Below, in pieces: positions 1-12,593 of a stretch of DNA of 64,000 nucleotides (within the stretch, counting starts at the first letter, position 1; each line of letters starts with the position of its first letter). This DNA is from Gymnopilus junonius (Eukaryota; Basidiomycota; Agaricomycetes; Agaricales; Galerinaceae). The notes under the pieces were generated by a model, which saw nothing but the letters and a program-made list of their open reading frames with translations, did not search any database and was not told where the DNA came from. Where the stretch lies: positions 186,001 to 250,000 of the forward strand of contig JADNYJ010000025.1 of assembly GCA_015501075.1 (NCBI GenBank). Reading direction: 5' to 3'. Position numbers and translations under genes: made by a program.

Positions 1-1194
1 ATATGAGGGAACCGCAGACCCAGACTTCTAAATGATCGCAGTTATAGAGCATCAAGGACTGCTCGTCCCAGAAAACCTAGCATCCGTACCATGTCCGATT
101 TAACTTGTTCGAAAGGCACCTCCATCAGTGCCTCAACCGCTTTTCGAGTTTCCATGGCCTTAATTTTGAATGTCGAAAAGGGCGCCCAAGTTGGGATATG
201 CCTAGAGTAAAATTAGTACTGATAGATCATAACTCCCCCTTGAACTTGCCTCATTAGTGGGAAGAAATCGACCAAATTGGCAGCCGTGGAACCTGCTTCC
301 ACTGTGAGGGTACCGGCACGCTCCGCTAGTCAACAAATTTAGTGGCAAGTGCCTAACTAAGTATCACAAGTGCTTACCCAGCTGAATGAGGGGATCGTCA
401 GCAGATGTAATTTCATGCCCATATGTGATTTTGAGGATTGTACCAGCCGCATATCTATGGCGCAGAAGTTCGACGAGCATCAGATGGCCAAGGACTTGTC
501 GCTCACCGTCTGAAATGCTCAACAACATTTTCGGGACTTTCAAGTATATCTTCCACCAATACGAGGGCAGCTTTTTTCTGAAGGGGTCTAAAGGCCGTCA
601 CGGCTTGGTTATTAAAAGCCTGGTTTATAAACCGGCGATGCTTCCGGAACCCAGGTCCACTCAAGAATACGTCTGCACGATGCACAAAATAAGAGGGTGA
701 AATTAAAATGCGTACTATCGTTGATGGGTCGATGCATGCTCCCAGCCCATTCTGTAGCAATCAGACCAGGAAGTGTGGCTCATAGGATTAGACTCACAAT
801 TCCGACAATAGCACAAATCGAGGTCGATCAGAGTAAATTGAGCTCCTTTTCTCTAATAAATCTCGCGCTGCTTGCAGACTATTTAAGATGACCATTGACT
901 GGGAGAATGCTCTGATATAGATGATGTCACCTACGGAAAAAATCAATGGTATAAACAACCGTGGGTGGGATATATTCACGAACCATATTGTGCCCCCCAG
1001 TCTGTGAAGGCCTTTGTCTGATCTTCGCTTGGGATCTGAAGGACGTTTCCGACAAACGGAAGTCCTGGAGGACCAGGAGGATAGTTGGTCCACGATCGTG
1101 AAAACGTTTTATAAATGACATAAAGAGAAAAGAAAAGGACGCCAGCGAGGAAGTAGTCCGAAGCCGCAATCCAGGAGAGTGAAGACGAGCCCAT
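1..1194 (-). CDS. Cytochrome P450 (P450-A), 5' part; 3' end beyond window
   Basis: Microsomal haem-thiolate monooxygenase of the O-methylsterigmatocystin-oxidoreductase-like type expanded in mushrooms. The ATG at 1194 gives an N-terminal membrane anchor (ASDYFLAGVLFFSLYVIY) followed by the proline hinge YPPGPPGLPFVGN. Further exons on the minus strand carry ARDLLEKRSSIYSDRPRF, a C-helix-like FRKHRRFINQAF, and TILKITYGHEI near 400-480. Introns of about 50 bp lie between them. The frame runs into the left edge before the I-helix, ExxR and haem-binding cysteine, so activity cannot be judged here. Exon order and motifs match P450-C, -D and -E at 24-34 kb, which suggests a tandemly duplicated set. 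It lies 13 kb from the terpene synthase, so membership in that cluster is uncertain. The P450 call is secure; substrate is unknown. Confidence 0.9.
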
Positions 1195-3364
1195 AGAAAA
1201 GATGAGCAAGGGAAACCCAAGAACGAAGAACAGGAAAGGGGCGACTTTATATCACGCTGAGGTAGACATTTGACAGGTGGCAGTACCCAAATCATGAAAG
1301 AAACATGGACTGAGGCCTTGAACAAGCTGTCAACCGGACAGCTGCAGGCCCCTTTCAGAACTCACCCCTGATAATTCCCGCGAAGGAATGGGGAAATCGG
1401 CGATCGAGGCTTGGCGGACCGAATAAACGATGACCGTACGCGCAAATCGCGTTAGTAGGTTAATTTGGAGCAAACTCTGGATAAGTAAGATGCAATTCTT
1501 GCACTCATCGCAAGGGACACAGTAAAAGTGAATGCGGGCTATACGGTCCTCAGGCCGTCCGATTAATGTTTCCGCCATGACATTCGTAGGCTAGTATGGT
1601 GCTGAAAGTGAAAGGGACTGGCTCTTCATGTGCGGCTGATGGGTGATGGAATGAGAAGTTCAGAAGCTTGTCAATATTTTAGCGAGAAGATGAAATGCCC
1701 GATTGAAATGCCCGATCTCGTCGCTCACCAGGCTGCTCGAGACGTTCCAATAACACTCAGTCAGCATTATAAAAAACCACGCGGACCTCCATTTATCCTA
1801 TCAACAACGTACCAATGCAGTTCTGAAAACTTTCGACTGAACTATAGCACATAAAGAATGATTGTTTGGGTGGATAGGATGCTAGCGAAGCTCTGGGTTC
1901 CACGATTTTGCAATAGCTTGTAATAGCTCATCTTGCAAAGCCTTCTGCCTGCTGGAAAGAGATGTGGTCGCCCCGCAAAAGGCGAGATTTTCTCAGCACG
2001 TGGTGACATGTTCACGTAAAAGAGGTCCAAAAATAGAATAATATCGGTGGATATGGCGTGAACATCCATACGATGCCTGACCATTGTCCTGCAATTGTTT
2101 CTTTGGGGAAAATCTCGTAAGAATGAAATCGCCGGAGACTATCAGCGCACGGTAAAAGCTCATCAGGTGCAGGGGTCATTTGTGGGAACTGGAGCTCAAT
2201 TGAATTGAATGTGGTTTTTCGGTTCTGCGGCATGAGTTCAGTGCAACGATTCCTGGGGACATTTGTGCCAGTTTAGAGTATAGTGTATCATTATTTTTTC
2301 CTAACAAGGTTCTTTAACTCTTGAAAGCCGTACTTCGCGGGTCTTTTTATAAGCCTCCACTGATCATGATAAGACAAATTAAGTGAAGAAGCAAAGTACA
2401 TATCCCATCCAGGGAAGAAAAGGAATGTGCTGATAAGTCAAAGATAACCGAAGAAATAGGCGCCAGAAAAACAGAGACACAGAATACCGTTCTTACCTGA
2501 CTCCACCTCTAGCTCATGTGGACGACGTCTTTTTCATCGGTGCCGCATCCAACTCCTACGGGCCGGTCGTCCCAAAATTGGGACCTCCCCAGTAATACAT
2601 CCTTTTCTTTCCATAATCATCGGTCGCCCGAGATAGCTGGCACTATCCATAACTGTCTTCATGTTTCTGACATACACCTCAAAGACTTCCAGAAAACTCA
2701 TACTGTTATTATTATGCTTTGGAATTTTATGACAAAACGGCGTAATGTACGTCTAATAATATCGCTCAACTGCGCGAAAGCCAGCTGGATGGCCTTCGCG
2801 GCTTTCCGCTAACCATGGCGATCCTTTCTGCTGTGGCGCCGGTGTAATGGCAAATCCTTAATAATACTTGTTAAAGATCCGAGTACCCCGTTGTTAATGA
2901 ATGACTAGCACATGAAGCAAATTGGCCAGACCTGCACCATAAAAATCCTTCAAGAACTTTCATACATACATGACTTGGTCCTCGAGGGAATCGGACGCCT
3001 TTGGGTGGGGCATTTAGTCTTCCCAAGCCCTTTTTTCTTCTCAGTCATTACACCATTATCCGCCCCGTACTTGATTATCAGTCTTCTGCACCACAAGGTA
3101 GTTGCTTCTCTACTGATAATTTTGGATCTGCGTAATCGAATACGACTTACGTTCCGTAGTCTTTTGTGTCGAGCAAGCGTTAATTAAGAATTGGGATAAA
3201 AATGGGTACCGTGGCCAGCATTCGGAACCAATCAGTAGGATGACGTTCTAGATAGAACGTCATCGAGACATCGCTATTTGAGAGATACAAGGACATAGGA
3301 GACGTATTCCAACACTTAAAAGTAGGATGAAAAGCATCAAGGGATTTTGGCCTGATCAAGGACG
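1195..3364. other. Intergenic, no gene seen
   Basis: About 2.2 kb between P450-A and the 3' end of the GH30 gene. All frames hold only short open stretches with no recognisable domain or plausible splice structure. A perfect short hairpin lies at 3239-3264. Confidence 0.6.
3239..3264. repeat. Perfect 12-bp inverted repeat
   Basis: Arms GATGACGTTCTA (3239-3250) and TAGAACGTCATC (3253-3264) are exact reverse complements around a 2-bp spacer. The arms contain TGACGT and ACGTCA, bZIP-like half sites. It lies about 100 bp beyond the predicted 3' end of the GH30 gene, so it could equally be a 3' RNA hairpin. Function is not known. Confidence 0.7.
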
Positions 3365-5848
3365 TCAAACTTTGACTGAACAACTTTTGGGCCTACCGCG
3401 GCCGCTAAATCTTTCAGTGACGGTGCGGTCGAAGGAGTGGCTAAAATATTTTTTAGTCATCCAAAGAACAGCATGGGCCCAAGTAGAAATTTTCACATAC
3501 CATACCACCAAAGCGTTGTAACACCCACAGGGAATGTGTACCTGGCCTACAAAACCCCGTCAGGATTATCATCGTAAAAACTAGTTGAAAAAGTCTTACT
3601 TGCATGCCACGGAAAAGTATAGTCGTCTCAATTGGCGTTGGATTCCATCCACCCACGCTATCATCCCCTGACGAACGATTTTGGTCAACTTAAATCAGCA
3701 GGATCACATGTACAAACCATACTCACAGTTTAGGACAACCAAAGAATATCGAGTCCAATCAGTAGGGTTCAATCTCCTTGTCGAAAATCCTACAACGCGC
3801 AAACCCCAAGATAAAGTGCCATCAATTGTCGTCTTGATCCTCGTTCCCGAAGGACCTCCAAGGTCGCGGGGTATCGTCGCTTTTGACACGTGCGACATAG
3901 CGTAAACTGTCGTGTATTTATAGCCCGTCAATTTCAGGAAGTACGTCATAAGGGGAAACCAGAAATCGGAAAAGACTTACACTCTTGATTAGGACTCCAG
4001 GTGCCATCGGAGTCGATGGTGACAATTCCACGACAGCCGAGTCCACCGCAGCTATTTGTACCCGGGAGTTTGGGACTTCCTTGCCCATCCAATGCGAGAT
4101 TCCACATGAGTGCTGCCTTTGCATTATTTTCCAACGCTCCTATAAAACTGAAGGCAATCAGTCGGTAAACTATGCGAAAAATCGGAATTTGACATACATA
4201 TTGTCCATGTACCACTGATCAGCGTTTGGTTCTCAGAATGGTGCAGATGAGAAATAGAGAAAAACAGGGTACCTTGATGTCACTCCACCAGTCGGTACCA
4301 AAAACGCCAGAGCACTCTGGAAGTTACTTGGTCAACTGACGAAAACTTTAAATCGGGCCGAACTCTATCTAACCTGTGAAATAAATTTCCTGAGAGACAG
4401 AAGGACCAAATGAGTTCCATGCGAGAGGAAACACGACATCGAAAAGGGCAGCACCTTGTTGGGATATAGCTTGTGAAAAGCACCCTGCTGGGAAACATTG
4501 CCAGAGTAACAGTGAAAAGCAACACCGTCGAAGACATCGCCAGCGGCCTTCATCAATTGAACTGGATACCCAAGAGCATCGTTCCAATTATGTTCATAAC
4601 CTAAAATCGGATGGTCAGTCACGTCGTCGAAACTGACAGATTAATGAACGTGCCGATGAGCTTGACATTCGCAAAACCATTCGTGCGCATGAGTGCCTTG
4701 AGTTGTATGCCAATCTTTGCTTCAGTAGCGGCTGAGAACGTCGTTGTTGGATAAGTCGGGTTTGAGTTTTCCGGTTCATTCTGTATGGAGATGGCGTAGA
4801 CGTTGACATCTTTCGCCATGAATCCTTCTAAAGCCTTTAAAAGGTACATTGCATCTAGAAAGAAGACGCTTGTCGGTCACAGACGGTACATGATAGTTAA
4901 AATAGCTTTACAATTGTTGACCAGTGTGGGGTTTAGAGTTCCGCCGTTCATCGTTCCAGTGGACTTCATCCAACCCGGCTAAGATTGTAAAAAGTCAAAG
5001 AATGGAACACGCAGCTTCCAGAAGCAACTCACAGGAGACCAGGGGACGATATGGATTTTGATAGCTGGCATAATCGGAGGTCAGAAGGTCTGATAGACGG
5101 GCACTGATAGGGAAGATTTACCTGGATTCACGGAGAGAATGTCGGACAAAATAGGGAAGAAGTACCACGGGACATTGTTGATGTTAAATTGGGAAGAACA
5201 CAGGTCACCCTTGACATCGTTGAATGAATAAGCTGAGGAAAGAGTACACAACGTAAGTGGAATGTATAGGTTCAGGTGGCAGAGAAGCGAATACGCACTA
5301 TTTGGAGAAAAATCAGTAGCACCCAAGGGTACGCGGAGATAGCTAAGTCCAGCAGCATTTTCGCCCTCCGTAGCGTTGAATAGGTAATTGAGAAGGCTTC
5401 GATAACTAGCAGGATTTTTCGCCTGAAAGGAATATGTATACGTGTCATGCGTGCCATGGAATTCAATGCATACCTTCAAGTTATTGAATAGAAAAGCAGA
5501 CGAGTCAGCTATACGCACGAAAGGTGTAAATGGACGTCATAACAAGTTCAGATGAGAATACTGCACTCAGTGACCCTCCAAATCCAACGATGTTCTGATA
5601 GGTGATGTTTTCGTTCACCACGATATTGGCTTTGCCAATGGCATCCGGCGTGGCAAATTTGAGGGGGGGTCGCGGATTGAGGGATTTAAAGAGGTTATTT
5701 CGATTCCAAGTAGTTTGCCACTGATGACGACGGAATGAGTCCAACGCACGCAAGTTTCAATAGCAAGCCTACTCACGATGTCCCAAATCAACTGTGAAGC
5801 CACCATCTGCAAGAGAGCACAGGATACGACCACCACTATAAGACGCAT
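3365..5848 (-). CDS. Secreted GH30 glycoside hydrolase (endo-beta-1,6-glucanase-like)
   Basis: Predicted extracellular retaining glucanase acting on beta-1,6-glucan or related cell-wall glucans. The ATG at 5848 opens a signal peptide (MRLIVVVVSCALLQMVAS). Later exons give IVGFGGSLS, SYLRVPLGATDFS, the acid/base region YAISIQNEPENS (Glu in NEP), YEHNWNDALGYP, FDGVAFHCYSGN, and the nucleophile region EIYFTECSGVFG, with the Glu codon split by an intron near 4330-4375. The beta-sandwich part follows (ALMWNLALDGQGSP, GTLSWGLRVVGFSTRR, GGWNPTPIETTILFRG). At least ten introns of about 50 bp are needed. The last exon is the weakest: reading on from YTFPVGVTTLWW reaches a stop at 3365, but family members usually end near this point, so a further intron or an earlier end is possible. 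Role inferred: fungal wall remodelling or mycoparasitism. Confidence 0.88.
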
Positions 5849-6800
5849 AATCTATTTATTGCCTCTCTGCAATCGTCAGTCTATAGCGGAAGAAAGAGAT
5901 AAAAGCTGGGAGAAGGTGATGGAATCTAGGATGTTGAATGAAAGTCGGGTATCCTGGCTATATCGCCTGTCTGTCAGTTCTGAACAAAGATGCACGGAAG
6001 AACAACAAAGCGAAAAAGCGTTTGCCATGTCTCGGTTCGATATTCACCAGGATCTATCTATGGGTCCCGATGACGCGTTGCCGGGACTGCATTGCTCTTA
6101 GACTCAGTACTCTCGCCGAGATCGCATTTAGCGTGCCTCGTCATCGGCATGGAGGTTGCAAGTACAGCCGCATATCACGTGTAAAATACTATAGTGGTGC
6201 CTATAGTCACCAGAGGAAGTAAGGAAACTACACCACTTGCGATGAAAAAATAATCGACTCACCCCAATAGAAAGGCAAAGCGGGGATGGGAAGTCAACCC
6301 GACGCGCTTCCTGCCTTCCTGCTTATGGAGACCAGTTTCACTTCAGAAGCAAGGACACTCTTGAATGTTGCGAACTTGTCGCGGTACCGGTGACGGAACT
6401 GGGGCTTCCTTCCTGACCGATGCCCTATGACTGCTCAAAGTTATATTTGAGGAATGTTCAACCAAAATTTCGATAACATAAGTAGCTCTACACCGGGAAT
6501 AAAGAAAGTATTCGGCGAATGGAGGTCCTGGAGCAAAATTTCAAAATCTCCAGTAGGACATGGTTGTAAACCCTAACCCCCGCAACAATAAATCTATCAC
6601 AATCACCATCTAAGGTGCCCCGTTACTTGTCATCCTTAAGAAGTACATAGAGCTCAAGGTAAAGCTAAAATAAGCCAATCTAGGGAGCTCAGAGATTATA
6701 AATTTAAATTGATCCATGCAAGTAATAAAATCGAAAAAGAACGAGACAAAATTTAAACCCTTCCACCGCTGTAAGTATTCGTTACACGCCCAATCAAAGA
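5849..6800. other. Intergenic, no gene seen
   Basis: About 950 bp holding the upstream region of the GH30 gene and the downstream region of beta-adaptin. No frame resembles a known protein. The part near 6550-6770 is AT-rich, as expected for 3' flanking sequence. Confidence 0.55.
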
Positions 6801-9528
6801 CTAGAAAAGACCCAGCAAATCCTCCGACGGCTGCTGCTGCTGCCCATTGGGTTGTGGCGTCGGTGCTGCACCAAACGCAGACTGCTGAATCCCTCCCAAA
6901 CCTGCAAAAGCTCCACCGGCAAGCGGAGCCGGCGCAGGTGTAGCAGGAGGGCCTCCTCCCATATTCGCATTCCCAAATATCGACACGAGATCATCGAGGG
7001 GATTCGTGGAGGTTCCAGCCAGCAGGTTGGCACCTGCGGTCGTGTTGGAGAGGACCTGGGTAGCTGCTAATCCGGAAGGTTGGCCTTCTGTGCCTGTTGA
7101 GTCATCAAAGTCGCTATGGAAAGAAAATATATTATAGGACTAAGTCCAAAGGTAAAAAAGGGCATAATCCGGACGTACAGCAAGTTCTCCGCCTGTTGAC
7201 CAGCAACAACAGTCTGTAACGCCTTTTGCGTCGAGAATAGATCTTCATCGAGCCTAATTGAAATAAATTCGGCAACGAGCGATATGTTAGAGGGAAAAAG
7301 TCAGTAAAAAAATGTCAAAACGCACTCTCCACCCTTGCGGACCGCATCAGCACCAATCCTTCCCTTACCAATGAAGGTTTCTGCCGGTTTATGGTACACA
7401 CTAGCCAAAGTTCCGATCTCTCCCAGAAGCTCTTCCAATAGGGCCGGTGCCACCGTTGTTCGGGGTATAGAAATTGGGGACGATGAGCAAGCACGACAGC
7501 CTGAAAATCAGAACGAAAGTCAAAACAGTGGGAAGGAGAACGAAGTCGGGTGCCGAAGGACTACGTACTTTGGCTGCACCTGGATCCGACGATAACAACC
7601 TCCAATAAATATAGGCACGATCCCGAACATCTGGGGAATCGCAGTCCTTAGTAGCCGTGTTGAGCACCTTTTGCACAATATGTTGTGACGAGTCGGGCTT
7701 CTTAGAAATAACTTGACTACTGCTGTCAGCGTTTGCAGTTGAACCTAGAAAGAGGAGAAAAATTGTCAGTTATTAAGCAATTGCTTTGCCGAGTAAGCGA
7801 ATATGCGCACAGGGTAGGCTTCCTCAGTAAACGAATCGACAAAGATACCCAGCAGCTCGTCGGCGTTATCGATTGTATTGGCATATTCTCCGATGATCCA
7901 GATAAGAGAGGCTTTGGCCTCCGGTTCGTCCAATTCATCGAGATTCGCGCATAAGACGGGGATGATACCTTCGTAGGTCGATGGGTATTTCCGGAAGATA
8001 TCCTACACGTAAGGGCTTATTCGCCGCATCCAATTTCAAATGCGAGTTCAGAAAAAGCGTACCTTCATGACTACAACAGCCTCCTGGACGACATAGCTCA
8101 CACGGGTACCTATTAGCTCCAGTAAGACATTAACACATCGTTCAGCTGCAGAGTCGATCTTGACAGCAGTTTGCCCGATAGCCTTAATGCTCTTGCGCAC
8201 AAAGTCGACGTCAACTTCAGAAGCATACCTGGACACCAAAGTCAGACATATAGATCAAAATCAAAGTATAAACGGAACTCACTCCTTAAGTTCGCTCAGA
8301 AGAGCATCAACGTTGTTGTCAGAAGCCAACCGGACCATGATATCCAGTTTTTCAACCTTGACGTACAGAGGGTCGTTGTATTTGCAGAAAAAGACACGCA
8401 TCTCATTGGAGAGGATGTCTGGCCGTTTTTGCAGGAGTAAGTTGATGTTTCGCAGAGCAACCCACTGAACTTCAGGCGGGGACGATAGCAGAGTAACAAG
8501 AGGAGGAGCCATTTTGCGAATTAGCTGTTTTGTCAGATCTTCTCTTCGTACGCCCCGCATATGGATCATGATGACCTAGGGAAAAAGTCAGACGGTAAAT
8601 CAAAATATTTTCTTTAGAAAAATAACACAAACCTTGACCGCCGCTAATACCACACTACCATTGACATGCTGGAACTGCGGCACCACACGTTCACAGATGT
8701 GTTCACTCTCTGTCTCGTCTTGGGCAACATATCGAGCTAACGCATTCAGAATGGCGACCCTGCCCCACTCTGAACACTCATTCAGTGCGATTAAAGCTTG
8801 TTCAATATTGAAGTGGTAATATTGAAGATTCCTGGGTCCGAGGAGGATGTTCCAGGTTGTGATGTGGCGGCAATGTGGATGTCTGTCAGTGCTGCAACGG
8901 TGTTGGCAACAACCTGGGAGACAATTTGAGCCTAAAGCAGTGAACAAAGGTAGGAAAGACGCATACCATAGGATTGCTATCCGCAATCATCTCCTGTAGC
9001 TGTTCCAGGAACCCATTATCGATCACTAGCTCCGGTTTAAGATCGTAAAGTTTCGCCACGCAGAGCGCCGCAGTCTTGCGCACGTAAGGATTCTCATCTC
9101 GGAGACACTTTTGCAGTGGGTCACAAAGATAATCAATTATCTTCTCCGCTCGTAAACAGCCCATCGTCCGAATGGCAAGGGCTCGAACAAGGGGGTTGGG
9201 GTCGTCCGTATCTTTTACAAATGTGTTGACAGCCAGGATGACGAGCTCCGGTTGGGTCTTTGCATAGTTCATCAGGTAGAGGTAGACAAGCTTCTTCTGT
9301 TCCAGATCGTCGGTCTGCATATTCTTGAGCACGTCCGGAAAGAGTCCGCTGACATCTTGCACAGAAACATTAGTATTCGAGCAAAGATCTCGAGTTTTTG
9401 GGCACACCTTTCCCGACTGTCATAGATGCGATGGTCCGTTTAATGGCATCTTTCCTCTTTTCACGATACTCGCTGTTGAGATCAACGCTGAGCTCGTAAT
9501 TCTCTCCCTTGCGAGCGCGGATGCTCAT
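6801..9528 (-). CDS. apl2: AP-1 complex subunit beta (beta-adaptin)
   Basis: Large subunit of the clathrin adaptor AP-1, acting in trans-Golgi to endosome vesicle traffic. The ATG at 9528 begins [14 protein letters not shown]. After the first intron come [40 protein letters not shown] and [18 protein letters not shown], the near-invariant adaptin_N HEAT-type core. Later exons include [40 protein letters not shown] and [19 protein letters not shown]. The protein ends in a Gly/Ala/Pro/Gln-rich tail closing DLLGLF, with no appendage domain, as is usual for fungal AP-1 beta. Two frame breaks fall in conserved sequence: near 8793-8795, where one extra T would restore LNKLLIALNE, and near 7476-7479, where one extra C would restore AHRPPISIP. 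Because this is a housekeeping gene, sequence error is likelier than decay. Confidence 0.95.
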
Positions 9529-9790
9529 GGAGATCGATGTATGGGGTGAGGAAGGTTTTGAGGCGGTCCGGTGCTGACAACGGAATCATACGTCTTTGAT
9601 TGGCTTTGTTGCTCGTTGTCCTTTGCAATGAACTCCCACTGAGGCCGTTGCTCAAGCTCTTTCTCGTTGGCCAGCAACGCTCACAGACACAGCTTTACTC
9701 TCACTGGTACAGTGTATCGGAGATTTTGATAAGGAAATGTGCGGGCAGCGCTGCCAAGGCTGAGCGCTGAAGAAGCATTCAATTCAAATC

Positions 9791-10141
9791 TCAGGGACAC
9801 ATAGCCTGTTCTTCCTGTCGGTTACTCTTCCACAGAAACACAAAGTCCGCCATGGCAAATGAAGTGAGCTTTTTCGTAAAGGATGCTATGGAACGTTTGT
9901 CCTGAATACACGTTGCAGCGCGGTACAATGGAAATTCCCAGTTTCCTAGCTCCAAAATACGGGAACGAACGCATACGTTCAGATTTTGACGTCGGAAAGT
10001 CGACATACCGCTGACCAAAGATGTAGAACTTTCGTCGATGTCCCTCAGGAGTCCGAGCGTATCATTGGCTAGGCCCCTGTTGATGTTATTGTGGAAAGGG
10101 CATTGACGGTCGTACATGGCGATCAAGTCGGGTCGAAGCAT
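9791..10141 (-). CDS. Small hypothetical protein
   Basis: An ATG at 10141 opens a frame of up to 116 residues, beginning MLRPDLIAMYDRQC and containing a helical stretch (GLANDTLGLLRDIDESS). A GT donor just after SLVSG (near 10009) and an AG near 9903 would give a shorter spliced protein ending SFAMADFVFLWKSNRQ. The helical, small, intron-containing form recalls small coiled-coil subunits of kinetochore or vesicle complexes, but no family is recognised. It lies about 260 bp upstream of beta-adaptin on the same strand. Coding status is uncertain. Confidence 0.35.
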   Translation of the reverse strand: MLRPDLIAMYDRQCPFHNNINRGLANDTLGLLRDIDESSTSLVSGMSTFRRQNLNVCVRSRILELGNWEFPLYRAATCIQDKRSIASFTKKLTSFAMADFVFLWKSNRQEEQAMCP

Positions 10142-11247
10142 AAGCCTTGCTCGCGAGTCGCGCCTCCCGCCAGGTTAGGTATCTCGTCCGCTGAAATCCC
10201 ACAGCATGTTCCTCCGTGAGTTCGCAGCATCACTTCTTGAAGATTTCGTTCGCTTCACTTCATGTTCGTGACAGAACTACGGCCATCAATTGTCCTAGGT
10301 TCAAGCGCCGGCATTGACGAACTCTCACGGGTATCATTCTTTCCTTATCTAATTGTGCTAAATCCGCCCTTGTTCACAAGAGAGCTTATTTATTGGAGAT
10401 AGATGGCGAAAGGGAGGCCCCCATCGCTCAGCGACAAGTCTCTGGTCCAACGGCATCATTTAAGACTTGTTGGAACCTGTCAAATGTCCCATGTGGCTGT
10501 TTAGTCCGTGTGTTCACCAACTCTGAATGCGTTCTTTTGATTAGATGACTGTCCAGCATCAATTATTTGTTTTTGATAAGCATTTATCGACTTGACGAGG
10601 ATCTCCAATATAACAACAAAAGATTCATGAGATTTTTGGCAGCATATGGTATGCAGTCGTCCCCAAATTTGTATTTCGAGTGAACCTAACAGTTCGGTTT
10701 CGTTTCATCCCCTTAGCCTGGCGTAGCGCAATGCCGAAATATTCGTACATTGCCATAAAGAACTGTTATCTCGCCTCCAAAACAAAGGCATGGTTCGGTC
10801 CGGAAGTTGATACTCTATGTCCGTTTGTGATTTGTTATGTCAACTTGCTACCTATCACTTTCTATCAGCGATCCTACTATACGGTCCTCATGCGGAAACT
10901 GCCATGAATTATATTGATAAGCGGTGCTGGTTGGAACCCTCGATTACCATTAGATCAAAATGATCGCAACACGAAAGTCAGGGACGAAATGGAGCCTTGA
11001 CGTTCATCCTCGTCTTGGACACTCTGGGTGTGTTTTCGATGCGCGTCGCAATTTATCACAATCTAATCTGATGTTAAATTTACATGTGAATTTCTAGAAA
11101 TATTCAAGTGCAGCCAATCTATCCAATTATCCGAAACAATAAATTAACCATCTAACCACCCCATCATGTTCCCTCAAAATGTGGCATTTGCATCCAGTGC
11201 AAGTCCTAAGGCATAGTCAATACACAAAAATGCTACTTCACGCTGAT
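10142..11247. other. Intergenic, no gene seen
   Basis: About 1.1 kb between the small hypothetical gene and the C2H2 regulator's 3' end. Open stretches are short, without domains or credible splice sites. The sequence from 11040 to 11170 is AT-rich, probably 3' flanking to the zinc-finger gene. Confidence 0.55.
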
Positions 11248-12593
11248 CTATTGTGTCTCTGGTGTTGGACGCGGAAGTTTCCAGCACGCTGTCGTTCCTC
11301 CAGTGCCGGTCGTTTGGATGGTTTTCTTGGAGCACGTATGGCGTTCTTGAGTCTTCTCTGACGAAAAAAATGTCTGGCAGAATTGGCACTGCCATTCACT
11401 CTTCTTGCCGTGTTTCCGGACTTCATGTCTGATGGGAGATGGGTGTCAGCTTCAAGTGATGGAAAACAACGCGACAAGTCCAGACCTTAGGAGATCATGA
11501 CGTCGAGAAATCTTGACGTTACACGACGGAAACGAACATACGAAAACCCGAGGTGTCTTTGATGCATGTGTCTTCTCGTGCAGTTTACGCGTATACGCGC
11601 TTCTGAATTGGTTTGAGCACCCTTCATGCCGACAAGGGAACCGTTTGGGCTCGTGGATCTTCCCTCCTGACGTTTCCCTCATTATTCTCTTCCTCGCCGT
11701 CTGTGTCGCTCTCGCTGTACATACCATCGTTGCTTGTCATCTCCGAGCACACAGAACTCTCAGGAGGTGATGGTTGGCTAAACCGAATGAAGGAATCAGG
11801 ACTGATCCACAGGGACAATATAGGGCCACTAACGTGTTTGGACTATTTGCATCGAAGATCATCGGTGTCCCTGAATGAGCGCCCATATCATGGACACCGA
11901 AGCGAGAATTATCCACCTCTGGTCCCGGCTCGGAGGCCAAGAGCGACATCATCGACTCCTTGCTTCCGGGGTGCTCGCTGGAAGAGAAGTCGATATGCTC
12001 CCAGTTGAATTCGAATAGGTTGGACATTCCCATACCCGGGTCGGGATGCTTCGTCGTCTCCGATGAAAATGGATCAGCGTTGGCCATCTGGCGTTGAAGA
12101 ATATCCGGGCTTTGACTTGTGCTCGTCATGAACACGGACCCCATTAACTGTTGACCCATCGTGATGTCATTCGGGACACCCCTCCATTGCTGGCATTCTG
12201 GCGTCGAAGGGCCTAGAGAGTTCAGGTGCGGTGGTGCGGGAGGAAGTGGCTCTGCTGAAAGTATATTAACAACTGCGATTTATGAGGAAGTGGCTACGAC
12301 CTACGAGGTACCTCCTGTGTCTGGCCTTCAATCGATATGCGAAGACATGGAAACCCTTGCGGGTTCAGGCTCTCACAACTTATATTCAAAGACAATTCCC
12401 CTGCGTCGATGAAACCAATCAGTTCATTGAAAGACCAACATAGCGATACCGGCATTGTACGCTCACCATTCACCAACGATGCCTGACCAGCACGGTCTAT
12501 GTTAAATTTGAGCTTGCACGCGTCGAAGGTTGAATCCTTAGACGACACGACTACTGACAACCCGGGCACTGCAGGTATTGAGAGTGAAGACAT
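11248..12593 (-). CDS. C2H2 zinc-finger transcription factor
   Basis: Nuclear DNA-binding regulator. The C-terminal half has two classic C2H2 fingers in tandem (FPCRHEGCSNQFRSAYTRKL with HEKTH, then FVCSFPSCNVKISRRHDLLR). After an intron near 11430-11485 a third, degenerate finger follows (WQCQFCQTFF with ERHTC, a C2HC pattern). The protein ends TPETQ at 11248. The N-terminal half is low-complexity, rich in Ser, Pro and acidic residues, a likely activation region (FEFNWEHIDFSSSEHPG). The ATG at 12593 (MSSLSIPAVPG) is the best upstream start and joins through introns near 12265-12300 and 12400-12470; an ATG at 12159 is the alternative. It sits about 1.5 kb from the terpene synthase, so it is a candidate pathway regulator, by position only. 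Confidence 0.75.

Noticed and set aside
1330..1578. Minus-strand frame of 82 residues upstream of P450-A
   Set aside because: No domain, and it lies within P450-A's probable promoter.
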